Assembly: GCF_030272615.1 (NCBI RefSeq) | Contig: NC_081409.1 | Coordinates: forward strand, 615,210,755 to 615,274,754 | Direction: 5' to 3' | From: Cryptomeria japonica | Taxonomy: Eukaryota; Streptophyta; Pinopsida; Cupressales; Cupressaceae | DNA length: 64,000 nt | Shown: in pieces, positions 48,141-59,832 of the stretch | Position numbering within the stretch: the first letter of the stretch is position 1 | How the letters are laid out: every line of letters starts with the position of its first letter | Position numbers and translations under genes: made by a program | The notes under the pieces: model-generated | Told to the model about the DNA's origin: nothing | Database searches by the model: none | What the model saw: the letters and a program-made list of their open reading frames with translations, nothing else

Positions 48141-49930
48141 TTTTCTATCAGCACTTCTTCAAGTATGATCTTGAAAAAATACAAAAAAATAAAAAAGCTC
48201 AAAAAATACAAAAAAAAAAGTGAAAAAAGTAAAAAACAAAGGAAAAGAACAAAAAAAATCAAGAAAAATGATTCGCCCTCTAGTGAAAACCTAGCAAACA
48301 GGCGCTTTGGGCAAGTACCATGGTGAAAACCTGGCAATTAGGTGCCATGTGTAACGAGATCATTGCTCTATCATCTATCACAACCTCTAGCTATGCTTTT
48401 TCTCTGTAGGTTTATCATGTCTATCTTTGTCCTGACCCAATGTGTTGTTCCAAGCCTGTGATTGGTCAACATCATTGTCTTACATACTCTAGTTTCTTAT
48501 GCATATGTTTCAGTCCTGGTCTCTATATATGTCTTTCCGATGTGCATTGGGTGTGTTCCCCTTGTCATGATCAATCACTGAAAATTGAAAAATGTCTTGA
48601 AATAAATCCAAAAAAATTGAAAAAAAAATGTCCTGAAATAATCCCTAAAAATCATAAAATGTCCTAAAAAAAAAAAATGAACACAAAAAAATTGTAAAAA
48701 CTTGAAAAACGAACATAAAAATTTCAAAACATTAAAATGCAAAAACAAGCATTTTGCAATAAAAATATCCTCTTGATGCATAAGACAGATCGCTAAGCAT
48801 CCCTCCAACGATACACAATCACACATTGTGCTTTAATGAAATCATGCATAAACAGATGAACTTTTTCAATCAAAACAGACATTCAAACTGATCACAATTG
48901 TCTTTTCACGCAAACATCAACATCAATATCATTTGACCTTGTCACTACTATCATGGGTCTTATACAGGGTGTGGTATGCTCAAAACCAGACTGTGTCCTG
49001 TCTTAGACAGGGTACCGGATGTTCTGAAACCAGACAGCATGATCATCCTATCAACGCTTTCAACTTTTGACAATGAAGATCAAGATGTTTGTTTGACTTG
49101 TTGGAATTAGCGAGTCTTATCATTTATTGATTTATTTTTTATCATGTTCCTATGTTGCTCGATGATGTCACTGAGTGATTTAGAGTGACTGGGATGGTTC
49201 ATGGTCCGCTTTCTTTTTTTTTGTTGTGATTGTTGTTTGTGGAATGATTGTTACAAACTGGGGCAACTATATCCTTGGGTGTCTGTGATAAGTGCGTTCG
49301 CTTTATGAACGCTGCACATACCTCAACCCTTGATGTATGCACCCTAGGATGCTTCACTCATTCCTTGTGTGCGATGTGTCTGTCTTTTGCAAAAAGGGTT
49401 GCATTTCAGCTCTGGCCTTCAATGCCATGATGCTATGCGACCGTTTTGCTACATTAAATAAAGGTTCTCACCTACAAAGTGCATTACTGAAAGCAAGTTT
49501 TTCTTCGTCTCTAACTGTCCTCTATCTCATTTTTTCTTACTAACATTTCTTCCGTCACTTCGGATAGTCAGTTTGGTCTAGTGCTCCGATTTTCCCAAAT
49601 ACATATGCTGCATCCTGCATTTATTGATTAGTACATTTGCATTACATCGAGCATCATATCAAGCATTTTATCCATTTCATATTATAAATGCATCAAAAAC
49701 ACATTAAAATATATCCATACATGTTTCACAATGGTACATAAATAGTACATAAGGCATCCATACATGGAAAATAACTATAAATCATAACACATTGCATCCC
49801 ATCATATCGATGCATATCATATCATATATCAAAATAATATCGGAGTACAAAATTGGACTGTATGTCCTAAGTATGGCCCGTAGGCTGACTACAAAATGTC
49901 AAACTACATAATGTCAACTGTCTGTCATAA
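48141..49930 (+). other. 3' region of gypsy element 1 after pol
   Basis: A-rich stretches at 48165-48270 and 48580-48740. Between and after them no ORF is supported. The post-pol motif below lies at 48282-48346. Confidence 0.6.
48282..48346 (+). repeat. Duplicated post-pol motif GTGAAAACCT..CAA..AGG.GC
   Basis: Two copies (about 48282-48305 and 48322-48346) about 140-200 bases after the pol stop. A third relative sits at the same place in gypsy element 2 (59644-59672, minus strand), although the sequence around it is not conserved. Confidence 0.65.
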
Positions 49931-50099
49931 GGAGCATGTGCCTCTATCACTGGGTGCTCCCTCTGTCCTCCTCATCCCTGCCATGTCTCAAGGATGATGT
50001 CCCTCCTGCCCTAGGTCCTGGCTGTGGTGGTCTCATAGGTCCACTCACCCCCATGCTGCTCACTGACCTCCAAGAGCATGCTCTGCTCTCTGTCCTGGA

Positions 50100-51755
50100 T
50101 CATACCCGATATGATGATGCTCTCTGCTCTGGTGGAACTGCACTCTCATATAGTGTCCTCCAATGGCATATCTCCTCTCCGGTCTCTACCAACATTTGTG
50201 CCATCTCATGTGCACTGGCATCCCTAATTGACCCAATATACTCAGTGACTCTTTGCCCTTCTTGTTGTGCCTGGGCTATCGCGATATCTTGAGCCACTAT
50301 CAATCTGACTATCTCTGCTCTAAACTGATCATGCTCTATCCTCAAGATGGCATTCTGTCTCTCTAATGTCGCAATGTGATCATGCTGACTCGCTATGGTA
50401 GCCCTGCGCATCTCCATCTCCTCTATCCTAGCTGTCTCTGGCTCTATGGGTATATTCTGCAATGACTCCTGATCGGCTGAGTCTGGCTCATAATCGTCAT
50501 CCCCCTCATCCTCATCACCGCCCTCATCCTCCTCGTCCTCATCATCTCCTTCCTCCTCTCCTGCGAGTGGGAAGTCCTCTTGTCTCCTCGGTACCGAAGT
50601 ATCAGGATCTGTCAATGGCACTGGCCGTCGTCGTGCAAACCATCGCTCATATTCCTCTATCGTCCCGACGTCCACCACATCTGATCTCCACTCCCACTGT
50701 CTCTGTTGTAGCTGTGTGAAGTTATCATATGCTATGTGTGGCTGAATCATCCTCCCCCACTGACTCGTCTCTCTGTGAGATTAGGCAAAGTGTGTAGTCC
50801 CTCTAGGTACATCCTGCCTCTCTCCAAACTGTCATCTGACTCTCTCTGGCAGGTACATCTCAATCACTCTCTGCCAATTCACTAGTTGCCCAATCAGGTA
50901 TCTCTCCTATCTGCAATACGATAGCTCATCACTATCATCTGACCATCCAGGGCAATCAAGATATGGCCTCCATGTGAACTCTCTCAATCTGTCTCGCTCA
51001 TGTCGCCAATATAGTATGTATCCAAAAGGACCCTATCTCAGTGCTCCCCCATAACAGTACACATATGGTTGGTGTGGTACTACCTGTCTCTCTGCAATCG
51101 ATCGACATATGGCTATGTGCTCAAATTCCCATACCTGTAGTAGTGTGACTCCACAGCTCAAAGTCTGCACTCCCTGATATGTTATCTGATGCAACTGAAA
51201 ATATAGCATAGCAAGTACACATGGTCCCCATGCGTACACCATCCCCTCTGTCACCATCCGCTCTAGCACACTTCCCCATCCAATAGGAAATCCATGTCCT
51301 CATCTGTCTCCTGCTAGTAGGCATGCTATAACCACGGCTATCACCACATATCATCGATCATACTCTGATGCCATGGTCTCCCAGCCAATCTCCCTCTCTA
51401 CGATATCCAGATCATCTGTGTCGCACTAAAATAATCTGCACAAAGCGTCTCTCCCTATCACTGGGTTATACTCTATCATCTCTCCATGAATCAGAATGTG
51501 GAGGATACACCATACATCCTCTAGTGTCACAGTCACCTCTCCAGTCACCAGATGGAATGAGGAGGTCTCTGAATGCCATCGCTCTGCTAATGCGGTAAGC
51601 AGTCCTGTGTTTGCCCTAATCTTGGGCATGAATGTGATATAGTATATTCCAAGTCCTGCTAATGTATCTATGTTCGTGCTCCTGAGTCTATGTCATAACA
51701 TGAAGCAGTAAGGTTGGTTCTCCCGCGTGATCAATGGATATTGTTGACTCTGCAT
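50100..51755 (-). pseudogene. Antisense plant-mobile-domain ORF, gypsy element 1
   Basis: One minus-strand frame from ATG 51753-51755 (MQSQQYPLITRENQPY) to 50100, broken by several stops. Residues ~45-250 match the plant mobile domain (MAIL1/MAIN family): LLTALAERWHSETSSFHLVTGEVTVTLEDV, then GHGFPIGWGSVLERM, and GVTLLQVWEFEHIAI. It continues with an acidic Asp/Glu stretch (50500-50590), a coiled coil (ATLERQNAILRIEHDQFRAE) and the C-terminal motif CHWRTLYESAVPPEQRASSY. The function is unknown; PMD proteins of plants affect silencing and genome maintenance. Extra antisense ORFs, some PMD-like, are reported in Tat elements. The same architecture occurs in gypsy element 2. Confidence 0.8.
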
Positions 51756-51928
51756 CACAATTGGGGCACACTTTGTCAATTTTAGGGTTTCCTTCTACAG
51801 GCTGCATTTCCTTGTTTCATGTCCAAATCAGGGTGTTCCTAATCTATTTTGATCTCTCCTACCCTTATCCCCCTTTTTCGGACCCTTCGCATGTTGTTTT
51901 TGACCAAATTTGAGCTCCTAGTGCACAA

Positions 51929-52041
51929 CTGCGCCTGTGTGTTGTATCCTGCGCCTGTGTTGCATCAACTTGCACCTGTGTACCCTACACAAGCACAGGA
52001 TACCATACACAAGTCCAAGATGCGCTCACACAAGCGCAGAA
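51929..52041. repeat. Inverted array of TGCGCCTGTGT-type microrepeats
   Basis: Three direct cores (CTGCGCCTGTGT at 51929 and 51949, a variant near 51970) are followed by three inverted ones (ACACAAGCAC, ACACAAGTCC, ACACAAGCGCAG, about 51987-52041), all about 20-22 bases apart. They could fold into one long hairpin. Related to the leader triplet at 38005. Confidence 0.7.
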
Positions 52042-52568
52042 GTCACTTTCTGCATTTTCTGTGGGCCCCGCAATGTCCCGCAAGCAAGTCAAATTCATAA
52101 AATTGACAATATGGGTTTTTGAGATACATACCGCTACTCTCGCGTCGTCTGGTCATCTGTAGGTGCGCACACATTCCTCGAGGTGATCTTCCATTGGAAT
52201 GTTTGCCATCTCTCTACAAGTGTCCTTTTCCAGAGCAACAAATCCTCCACTTTGGCTAGTGCAAATGAGCTCTTTTCACTCTCTTTGTCTCATTTATAAA
52301 TCTTTGTCAGTGCATAGATGGACATGCACTCTCTCCATCTCATGTTGGTCATGGTCTTTTGCACCTTTCATTGCTTGTCATTCATGCATCCGATCTCCGA
52401 TTGTCAGTCTGTTTGATCCTATCATGTTCTATCATTCTTATCGATCAATTGGCCTCTTTTCTGGATGTTTCCGGCCAATTCCTCGAGGGGGCATGCATAT
52501 GTCATTGTCATTGTCTGGGGCATTATCATTATTGTTCTTTGAAACAACGCTTAATATCACATTGTCTC

Positions 52569-52582
52569 AAAGAGGGGCAAAA
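52569..52582 (+). promoter_or_regulatory. Polypurine tract of gypsy element 1
   Basis: Purine-rich AAAGAGGGGCAAAA directly before the 3' LTR start at 52583. Confidence 0.85.
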
Positions 52583-54069
52583 TGTAGACGTCCAAAACTG
52601 GTCAACGCTTGCAGAGTCGTATTTTAACATTGGTGCATTGCCTTATTTTAGGGTTTTTGCGTCGCATTAACATTTCTCCTATGTTACATAATTGATCTTT
52701 ATCATTTGCGAGTATCGAGTCCTTCTTCTACATTCTTCATTTGTTTCGCTTTCGAATTTGGTCTTGTCGATAACAATCTTCAATCATGATTTTGATCGAT
52801 CTTATCCTATCGCATCAATGTGCGGGTTAATTTGTCATCATTTTGGACATCGTCAATCCTAATTAGGGTTTTGTCCTCTTTTCAATCTTGTCATCTTGCG
52901 ATCGATTCATCATCGATCCTTGTCCTTTGATCAAATTGTCATCAATCTTGTCGTCTTGCGATTGATTTGTCATCGATCGTTGTCACTTTCAATCTTGTCA
53001 TTTTGCGATCGATTTGTCATCGATCATCGTCCTTCTTAATCATGTCAATTTGGATCAATTAGTCATTGTTCCTCATCAATTGGTACATTTATCAATCAAA
53101 TCACGTATCAGCATTGGTCCTTTGTCAGTTAGAATCATGATCAAATCGAATCGATATCAATTATCTTTTGTCAAGACTTAATTGTCATCCTTGCATTGCT
53201 AATTCATCTTCTAGGGTTTCATGATTTAGTCATTTAACCTTGTTTGTCATTTCTCCCTCTAGGTTAAATAGTTTATTTATCCTAAGTCTTCTTGTCACAA
53301 TTAAATGTTTATTTAATTGGCTAACTAATTCCTCCCTCTTTTGTGAATTAATTAATAAATGAAAAATTGTTAATTAATTCACTTAATTCCTAATTTCCTC
53401 ATTTTCTAAATTTCCTAATTCCTAATTTCCTCATTTTCTAAAATTCCTAATTCCTAATTTCCTCATTTTCTAATTTCCTAATTTCTAATCCATCTAATTT
53501 CAATTCTCTCCTATATTTCTCCTAATTTCATGGGAATGGCATAGCAAATTTGTCATAATTTGTCATAATTGACAATCAATCAATTTTGACATAGTAATTT
53601 GTCATAATTGACAATCAATCAATCTTGCATAGAAAGTGTCAATTTGTCATAATTTGTCATAATTATCATTCTTGATTTGAAATTTCCTTTCAAATCTCTT
53701 CATTCTAATCTTGTCATTTCTCCAATTTATCTATAAATTGGATGAATTTCTTCAATCAAAGCCCCTGGTCGAATCAATCACGCTTCTAGTACCCTTATGC
53801 TGTCATGCTATCTTGTCAATCTTGCTTTCATCTCATGTGTATGCACTTGTAGGTGAGATCCACAAAACAAAGCAATTTGAAGGAGAAAGAAGGACAATGG
53901 AGCCACATGAAGGAGACATCTGCATTTGGTTTGCTTAGATTTCATTTAGAATGTCTTGTCTTCATGTTTTCATTGAATGTAATTAGGATTTGTCATTGCA
54001 ATTGAGTTTTCGTGATTGACCTAGTCCAATTTGCTATTTGCTTTGATGATTTCTGAATTTCTATCTACA
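52583..54069 (+). repeat. 3' LTR of gypsy element 1
   Basis: 1,487 bases, partner of 36443-37890. It has a ~40-base extra duplication near 53580-53620 (TTGTCATAATTGACAATCAA units) and scattered, mostly transition differences. Confidence 0.95.
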
Positions 54070-54173
54070 AAATTAATTAAATATTAATTTAATTAACTGA
54101 TGGCTAGTGGATTTTTAATCAAATAAATAGCGAATATTTATTTAATTAAGCTGGACAGATTTGTGTGACTACA
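54070..54173 (-). repeat. Tip of the 3' LTR of gypsy element 2
   Basis: Starts TGTAGTCACACAAATC (minus, from 54173), right after the polypurine tract. Cut at 54070 by gypsy element 1; resumes at 36442. Confidence 0.75.
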
Positions 54174-54186
54174 TTTGCCCCTCTTT
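54174..54186 (-). promoter_or_regulatory. Polypurine tract of gypsy element 2
   Basis: AAAGAGGGGCAAA on the minus strand, almost the same as the tract of gypsy element 1. Confidence 0.8.
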
Positions 54187-54727
54187 GAGACTGTGCGTTT
54201 TATCGCGTCATTTCAAAGAAAGAAAAATAGGTGTGAAGAAATACCCCATAAAATATTAATTTAATGAGTGGTATGCCCCCTCGAGAGATGGGCCGAAATT
54301 TTTTGAAAAATCGGGCGATCTCTCGAAAAAGAATGAAAATTGGCAGGGTGTTAGAAGAGAAGGAGTCAGTAATACGGGTGAAAAATAGAAGAAATTGGCA
54401 GAAAAATGGAGAAATAGGGGGCTCGAGAAGTTCACGGGGACCACGACGATGAGCAGGGGGAAGTTATGGCGATGGCGAAGGGTATTAAAGGGGTGAAAAG
54501 GATGAAAATAGGATCATTTGCGACCGCGACCAGTGTGAAACCAGAGCTCTGACAGTGACATTTGGAGGAGCGAGTAGCAATCAGGATATCAGTACCGATT
54601 ACAGAGCACAAATTTGAGCGAGTCTGATGGTTCCAGCGGCCAGACGACTACGGACCAGCGGTACGCAAATTGGAATTTTAAATTTTTATGCATTTTTTAT
54701 AGGCTTTTTGCTGAGTCTAAGTTGAGT

Positions 54728-55016
54728 CAGAGCAATAGCGCTGAAACTATGGTTTTGGCGCTCTTGCCCAATGAACTAGCGCTACGGTGCCGCAATGGCT
54801 CTATTGGCCTATTGTTCGAGTGCTTTTGAAATGTTTTAGCGCTATTGTATGTATGTTTAGGCACGATTGATAAATAAACGCTATTGAGGGCTATTGTTCT
54901 TATTTAGTGCTACTGTGTAGTTTTTTTAGCGCATTTGTAGTTTGAGTGCTATTGGATAGCTGATTGAGCACTTTTGTTAGCGGTTTAGCGCTATTGTTAA
55001 TAAACTGACGCTTTTG
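54728..55016 (+). repeat. Array of about 15 degenerate ~20-nt repeats, core AGCGCTATTG
   Basis: Copies such as AATAGCGCTGA, TTAGCGCTATTGT, AAACGCTATTGAG, TTAGTGCTACTGTG, TTAGCGCATTTG and GTTTAGCGCTATTG recur roughly every 15-25 bases. It sits between the polypurine tract and the antisense ORF, the same place as the 51929-52041 array of gypsy element 1. Confidence 0.75.
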
Positions 55017-55307
55017 CTTTAGGGTAAAGAGATGCCCCAGTTTGGATGAAGAAAATCTCCCGATGCCAAGGATGGATGGATGGCAATGTGAAGTGGGAGT
55101 TATTTTGAACCATAGCAGCCTGATGAGACTTAGGTCATTTTTAGGATAAATGCTTGTTGAAGTCAAGGTTGCCATGATTGCTTACCTGTTGAGACCCGAA
55201 GATACTTGATCAAAGTATCTGTTGATAGTCTAGGTTTAAACTTAAGAAAGTTTGAAAAAAACAACTGATGATGATTGATGAATGTCCATGTGCAGGAGGA
55301 TCTAGGC

Positions 55308-57259
55308 ATGTTGCAGTTACACGAGAGACATCCTATGACATAGGGGTTGTGGGATCGATTGACAGAAGCAGAGAGAGATTATATTGCCGTGACTGGACTG
55401 TATGAGGTGATGCACATGCCCGTGATTCAGATGAATCATGAATTGATCACAACGTTAGCCGAGCTGTGGTACAACATGATGTGCACCTTCCATCTGGCAC
55501 AAGGGGAGATGACAGTGACCCTAGAGGATGTGTGGCGCATCCTGCGGATTCCGATTCGGGGGGAGCTGGTCACATATGACAGATCCTGGGGGACCCTTGT
55601 AGTTCAGAGGTTTTTTGATGAGGATGTTTTTATTGATGATGGCTCTATTGCCTGGGAGGAGATAGCTGCGTTATATGAGCCTCTACTAACAGTTCTATCA
55701 GGGATCGTGGGAGGACTTCTGTGTCCTAACAGGCGATCACATGGTTTGGCCGTGGGGTGGGGGCAGGTGATCGAGATGATGATTATCGAGGGGACCCAAT
55801 TTGTGTGGGGGTCGTGCATGCTGGTGCACCTGTACCAGGAGCTTCATGAGGTGGTTTACCGAGGGAGGGGTTCCTTAGCAGTGGGCGTGACACTGCTGCA
55901 TATTTGGGCCTGGGAGCACCTACCAGTCACTCAACCAGTGAGTCTTAGATTCCACGCAGTAGATCAGCCGTATATGTTCATGTATAGCGGCATGATGAGT
56001 CAGCCCCACCTGGGGAATTTAGGGTGGTGGCGGTGGGCACTGGATGATCTAGATGCAGTCATATGGTGACCATACCTGGAGTGTGAGCCATGGGATGATG
56101 ATGCAGAGGCACTACCCTATGTTTTTATGACCCGATTCCTCATTGGGAGGACCTTGTACCATGTGGAGAGACAAGTGCCCGGGAGAGTTCTGAGACAGTT
56201 TGGACGGTAGTAGGTACTGCCTAGTGGATCAGGGGAGTATGCGTGGGTGATTTAGGAGAGGTATGCATGGGGGCTAGTGTTTCCATATGATCAGGCACTA
56301 GCAGAGTTTCAGACACTACAGGTGAGACTGTGGGACATACAACTGAGGGTCGTAGATGCAGGAGTAGCAGATGAGTACACGCAGTACCGGGTGGTGCACC
56401 CGATCCTATGGATATCCAATCCAGTAGAGCCGATTCTGGATTTTGAGGATGAGAGGGGACGGAGACGGAGGAGGGCAGGAGGTCAAGGACCGAGGGCAGG
56501 TGGAGGAGGAGGTGGAGGAGGAGGAGGTGGTGGAGGAGGAGGAGGAGGTGGTGGGTTGGGGATGCAGATTTAGCGGAGAGGGAGAGGTGGACTGCCACTA
56601 CAGATAGCACAGGGACTACTGATACAGGGAGGAGTTCGACTGGGTGGTAGGGGTATGGAGAGGGAGATCCCAATGGACAAAGGGGAGAGAGCTACTGGAG
56701 AGGGTGGTACAGGTGAGGTTGCTATGGATACCGGGAGGGAGCCACGGGAGATCTTTGAGATCACATGATAGCACATTTGCAGACCTGGGTAGAGGATTTG
56801 GAGGCAGAGGTGGCGGCTAGGGATGTGCAGCTATTTGCACAGGAATTAGAGCTGGCGGTGGTGCTACAGGAGAGGGATAGTGCAGTGGAGAGATTGGCAG
56901 AGTTGCAGGAGAGAGTCCAGGTTGGAGTAGGAGCACAGGGGCCTACAAGAGAGGTGATGAGGGAGATGCGGTGAGCACAGGCGGAGATAGACTACTGGCG
57001 GGGTTTATATGAGCAGGTGGTGCCAGCTAGTCAACGAGCTCTTAGCTATTCTCAGATGCGGCAGGCCAAATCAGAGCGATCACAGAGGGTGCAGAGCAGT
57101 GGGGGTGTGATGGGTCCTCTGCGGAGGGAGAGATCAAGGGATGCAGGAGTGAGTGGTGGTTTGATGAGGCCTCCACGGAGAGATGGATCGGGTGGTGCGG
57201 GCACCAGTGGGGGAGCAAGTGGCAATGGTGGTATAGCATCTGGCCAGAGTGGCATTTGA
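55308..57259 (+). pseudogene. Antisense plant-mobile-domain ORF, gypsy element 2
   Basis: Starts MLQLHERHPMT at 55308 (a TAG at 55341 follows, likely from CAG); the longest open piece is 55347-56069. PMD signatures: ITTLAELWYNMMCTFHLAQGEMTVTLEDVW, SHGLAVGWGQVIEMM and GVTLLHIWAWEHLPV. After stops near 56070 and 56210 the frame goes on with FPYDQALAEFQTLQVRLWDI, a Gly-rich GGA microsatellite (56505-56560), then (in another frame) a coiled coil (HLQTWVEDLEAEVAARDVQL) and YWRGLYEQVVPASQRALSYS, matching the C-terminal motif of the ORF in gypsy element 1. It is transcribed, if at all, opposite to pol. Confidence 0.8.
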
Positions 57260-59643
57260 GAAAGCATTTTTTCATATTGTATCATTGCTTATTTTTTGGA
57301 CTGTATCTTGGATGGCTCTTGGTAGCCAATTTTGTAGACTTCGTTGTACTCTGATATATGAGATGATATATATGAGGAGATCCCATATTTTGATGATATG
57401 CATTTGATATGTATGGATGTTTATGCAGGATGATGAGCTATTGCTTAGATGGATATGTGTACATGTATGCATTCGATGAGATGTTTCTTATATGCATGTT
57501 TTTGTGATGATTTATGATGTGGGATACTGACATATGAATGCAGGTTTATATATGTATGATTTGTTTGATTTTTGATGTAATGCTTTAGTATGTAATGCCA
57601 TGATGACGATGTATGTTTATGATGATTTATGAATAGGATTTTGGTGTTTCCTATTGCAATATAATGATGAGATAATTTATGTGATGATGTTTAATGCAAT
57701 GGTTGAAAATGATTTTTATGTATGGATATGGAAATGTAGAGTATAAATGTTTATATGATGATGCCTAAAATGAATGCATATGTATTTTGGACATATATAA
57801 ATTGGTATGAACTAATGTTTGGAAAGAAATGGATGTATGATTTTAAATATGATTAAGTAAAAATGATAATATGATGATATTACAACTGATGTTTTTAATA
57901 ACTGCACCTTAATGCAATTAAAAAGAGGATAATGAATGCAATGTGAATGAATCCTAAAATGAGCATAATAAGATACTTTAATAATGGATGAATGAATGCA
58001 CCTTTTCACTAATGAATGTATGCAATGATAAATGATAAAGAATGATGAAATGATGATGGATAATTGACACTAAATGAATGCCTAGTAAATGATTTAAAAC
58101 AATCAAAGACAATTTGATCCCACGAATGAACCTAATTATTTCTGATTTATGCAATGATGCCAATGATTAATGAAAACTAATGTCAAAAATGAACTATATG
58201 CAGTATTAAGTTAAAAATGACATGAATGGACTTAATGCAAGATGCATCTAAATACGACGATGATATGACCATGAGGAATGCAAGGTTTTTGAGACTTTGC
58301 ATGATGCATTGATGATGTATCAGAGTACTTGGTCGTGATTGTATCCAAGACCAGCTTTAAATGGTTATATTTTGCATATAAATCCTACATATGAATGAAT
58401 GAATGGATGGGTGATATGCAACGAAATGCAATATATAATAGATGAGATGAAATGATGATCCATAGTGCTCTATTTTCATCATTGAGCTTTAAAATGTTGG
58501 AAGAGAATACAAGCATCTTGACATAATGATTCAAGATGACCTGAGTATTCCTTACATGGATTTTATATAGCAAGTTAATACAAACAACTTGATATAAGGG
58601 TCAAGTCGACCAGAGTATTGCTTGCAGAATAGACAAGGATTATCTCCGTTCATGCATGACTTGGATCATCCTCCTTGATCTTAGGCTGATCATATCCTGA
58701 GACAAGTGCATACCATACTAAGAGATAAAAACCTTTATCCAATTTGGATGAGGGGGAAGGGACCAAAGGAAGAGCAATGTTCCTACAAACAAACAGTATA
58801 TACATAAAGAATAAAGAATAAGGATCCTTGGTAATGCTTCATGCTCATATGGTCGAGGTATATGCTATAGTCAGCAAGCCGTAATGATCTATGACTGTAT
58901 TTGGCATAAGATCACGTTGCTTGGTGAACTTCCCACGTAGACACCATTAGTACATGCCCCAGAACTTCATCGGAAATAATGCGCAAATGATACAAAATAA
59001 TGCTGAAAGATCCTGATATAGATAAACGAATGATTGTACTCACAAATCAACCAAGCATTTGATAGCTTAACATAATTTTCTTGTCAAAGAAAAATGTCAC
59101 TTTGGTCTTTGTTTTGGTAAGGAAGGATGCATCCTTGTTAAAGACAATTTCCGATTTGTTGATGTTGATTGTGTGGTTTGATTGGTAAAAGGTCATCGTG
59201 TGAGTATTATGTCAATGTTTGTTTTGTATCTATGTGGATGAGTATGTACAAGGTGTTGCCATGTTTTTGTTTGATTTTCGACGGTTTTTCATTGTTTTTT
59301 GGATTTTGTATTGTTTGCTGAATGTTTTTGGTATTTTGTGAGACGTTTTTGAATGTTTTTGGTATTTTGTGAAACAGTTTTGAATGTTTTTGGATTTTGT
59401 GAGACATTTTTGAATGTTTTTGCCAATGAATCACCAGTAATGTAGAATCCACTTTCATCAACTAGATTGTAAGGTTATTGCCCCTAAGTTGGACATGATT
59501 ATGAAAAAGCGGGATGCCAGATGCATGAAGTACTTTCTTTGATTACAGATCAAATAACAAGCCATGGTTTAGATGGATGGATGTGTGTATGCATTGAATG
59601 TGATCGTAATGAGCCTGAAAGATACTGGAGCCATTGTCTTTAC
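57260..59643 (-). other. 3' region of gypsy element 2
   Basis: No gene seen. 57340-58460 is AT-rich with very many ATGATG/GATGA/AATGAATG words (a degenerate low-complexity region). 59270-59425 contains four tandem ~30-base units around TTTTTGAATGTTTTTGG.TTTTGTGA. Confidence 0.6.
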
Positions 59644-59672
59644 GAGTGGCGCCTATTTGTCAAGTTTTCACC
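59644..59672 (-). repeat. Post-pol motif of gypsy element 2
   Basis: GGTGAAAACTTGACAAATAG followed by GCGCC on the minus strand, about 160 bases after the pol stop; counterpart of 48282-48346. Confidence 0.6.
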
Positions 59673-59832
59673 ATCACACTGACCCAAGGTGCCACTGGAG
59701 TGGTTGTTCACTGTTTGGATGCATGATTTTTCTTTACTTTTTTTTTTATGTTTTTGTATTTTCTTTAGGTCATTTTATCTGGATGTTTTTGGTATTTTCT
59801 GGTATGTAGGGGAGCCTGATGCTCTGTACAGC

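Larger units (their letters stand above)
36443..54069 (+). mobile_element. 17.6-kb Tat/Ogre-type Ty3/gypsy element (gypsy element 1)
   Basis: LTRs 36443-37890 and 52583-54069, both starting TGTAGACGT and ending TCTACA. Flanks GAATT and AAATT look like a 5-bp duplication with one substitution. Order: LTR, 2-kb leader, gag, protease with G-patch, RT, RNase H, second (archaeal-type) RNase H, integrase, 4.4-kb 3' region with an antisense plant-mobile-domain ORF, polypurine tract, LTR. The two RNase H domains, the size and the extra antisense ORF are marks of the Tat lineage. All genes are broken, mostly by C-to-T stops. Confidence 0.92.

Noticed and set aside
54728-55016. CRISPR-like spaced repeats
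   Set aside because: Repeats are degenerate, short and not separated by uniform unique spacers; the context is a plant retroelement.
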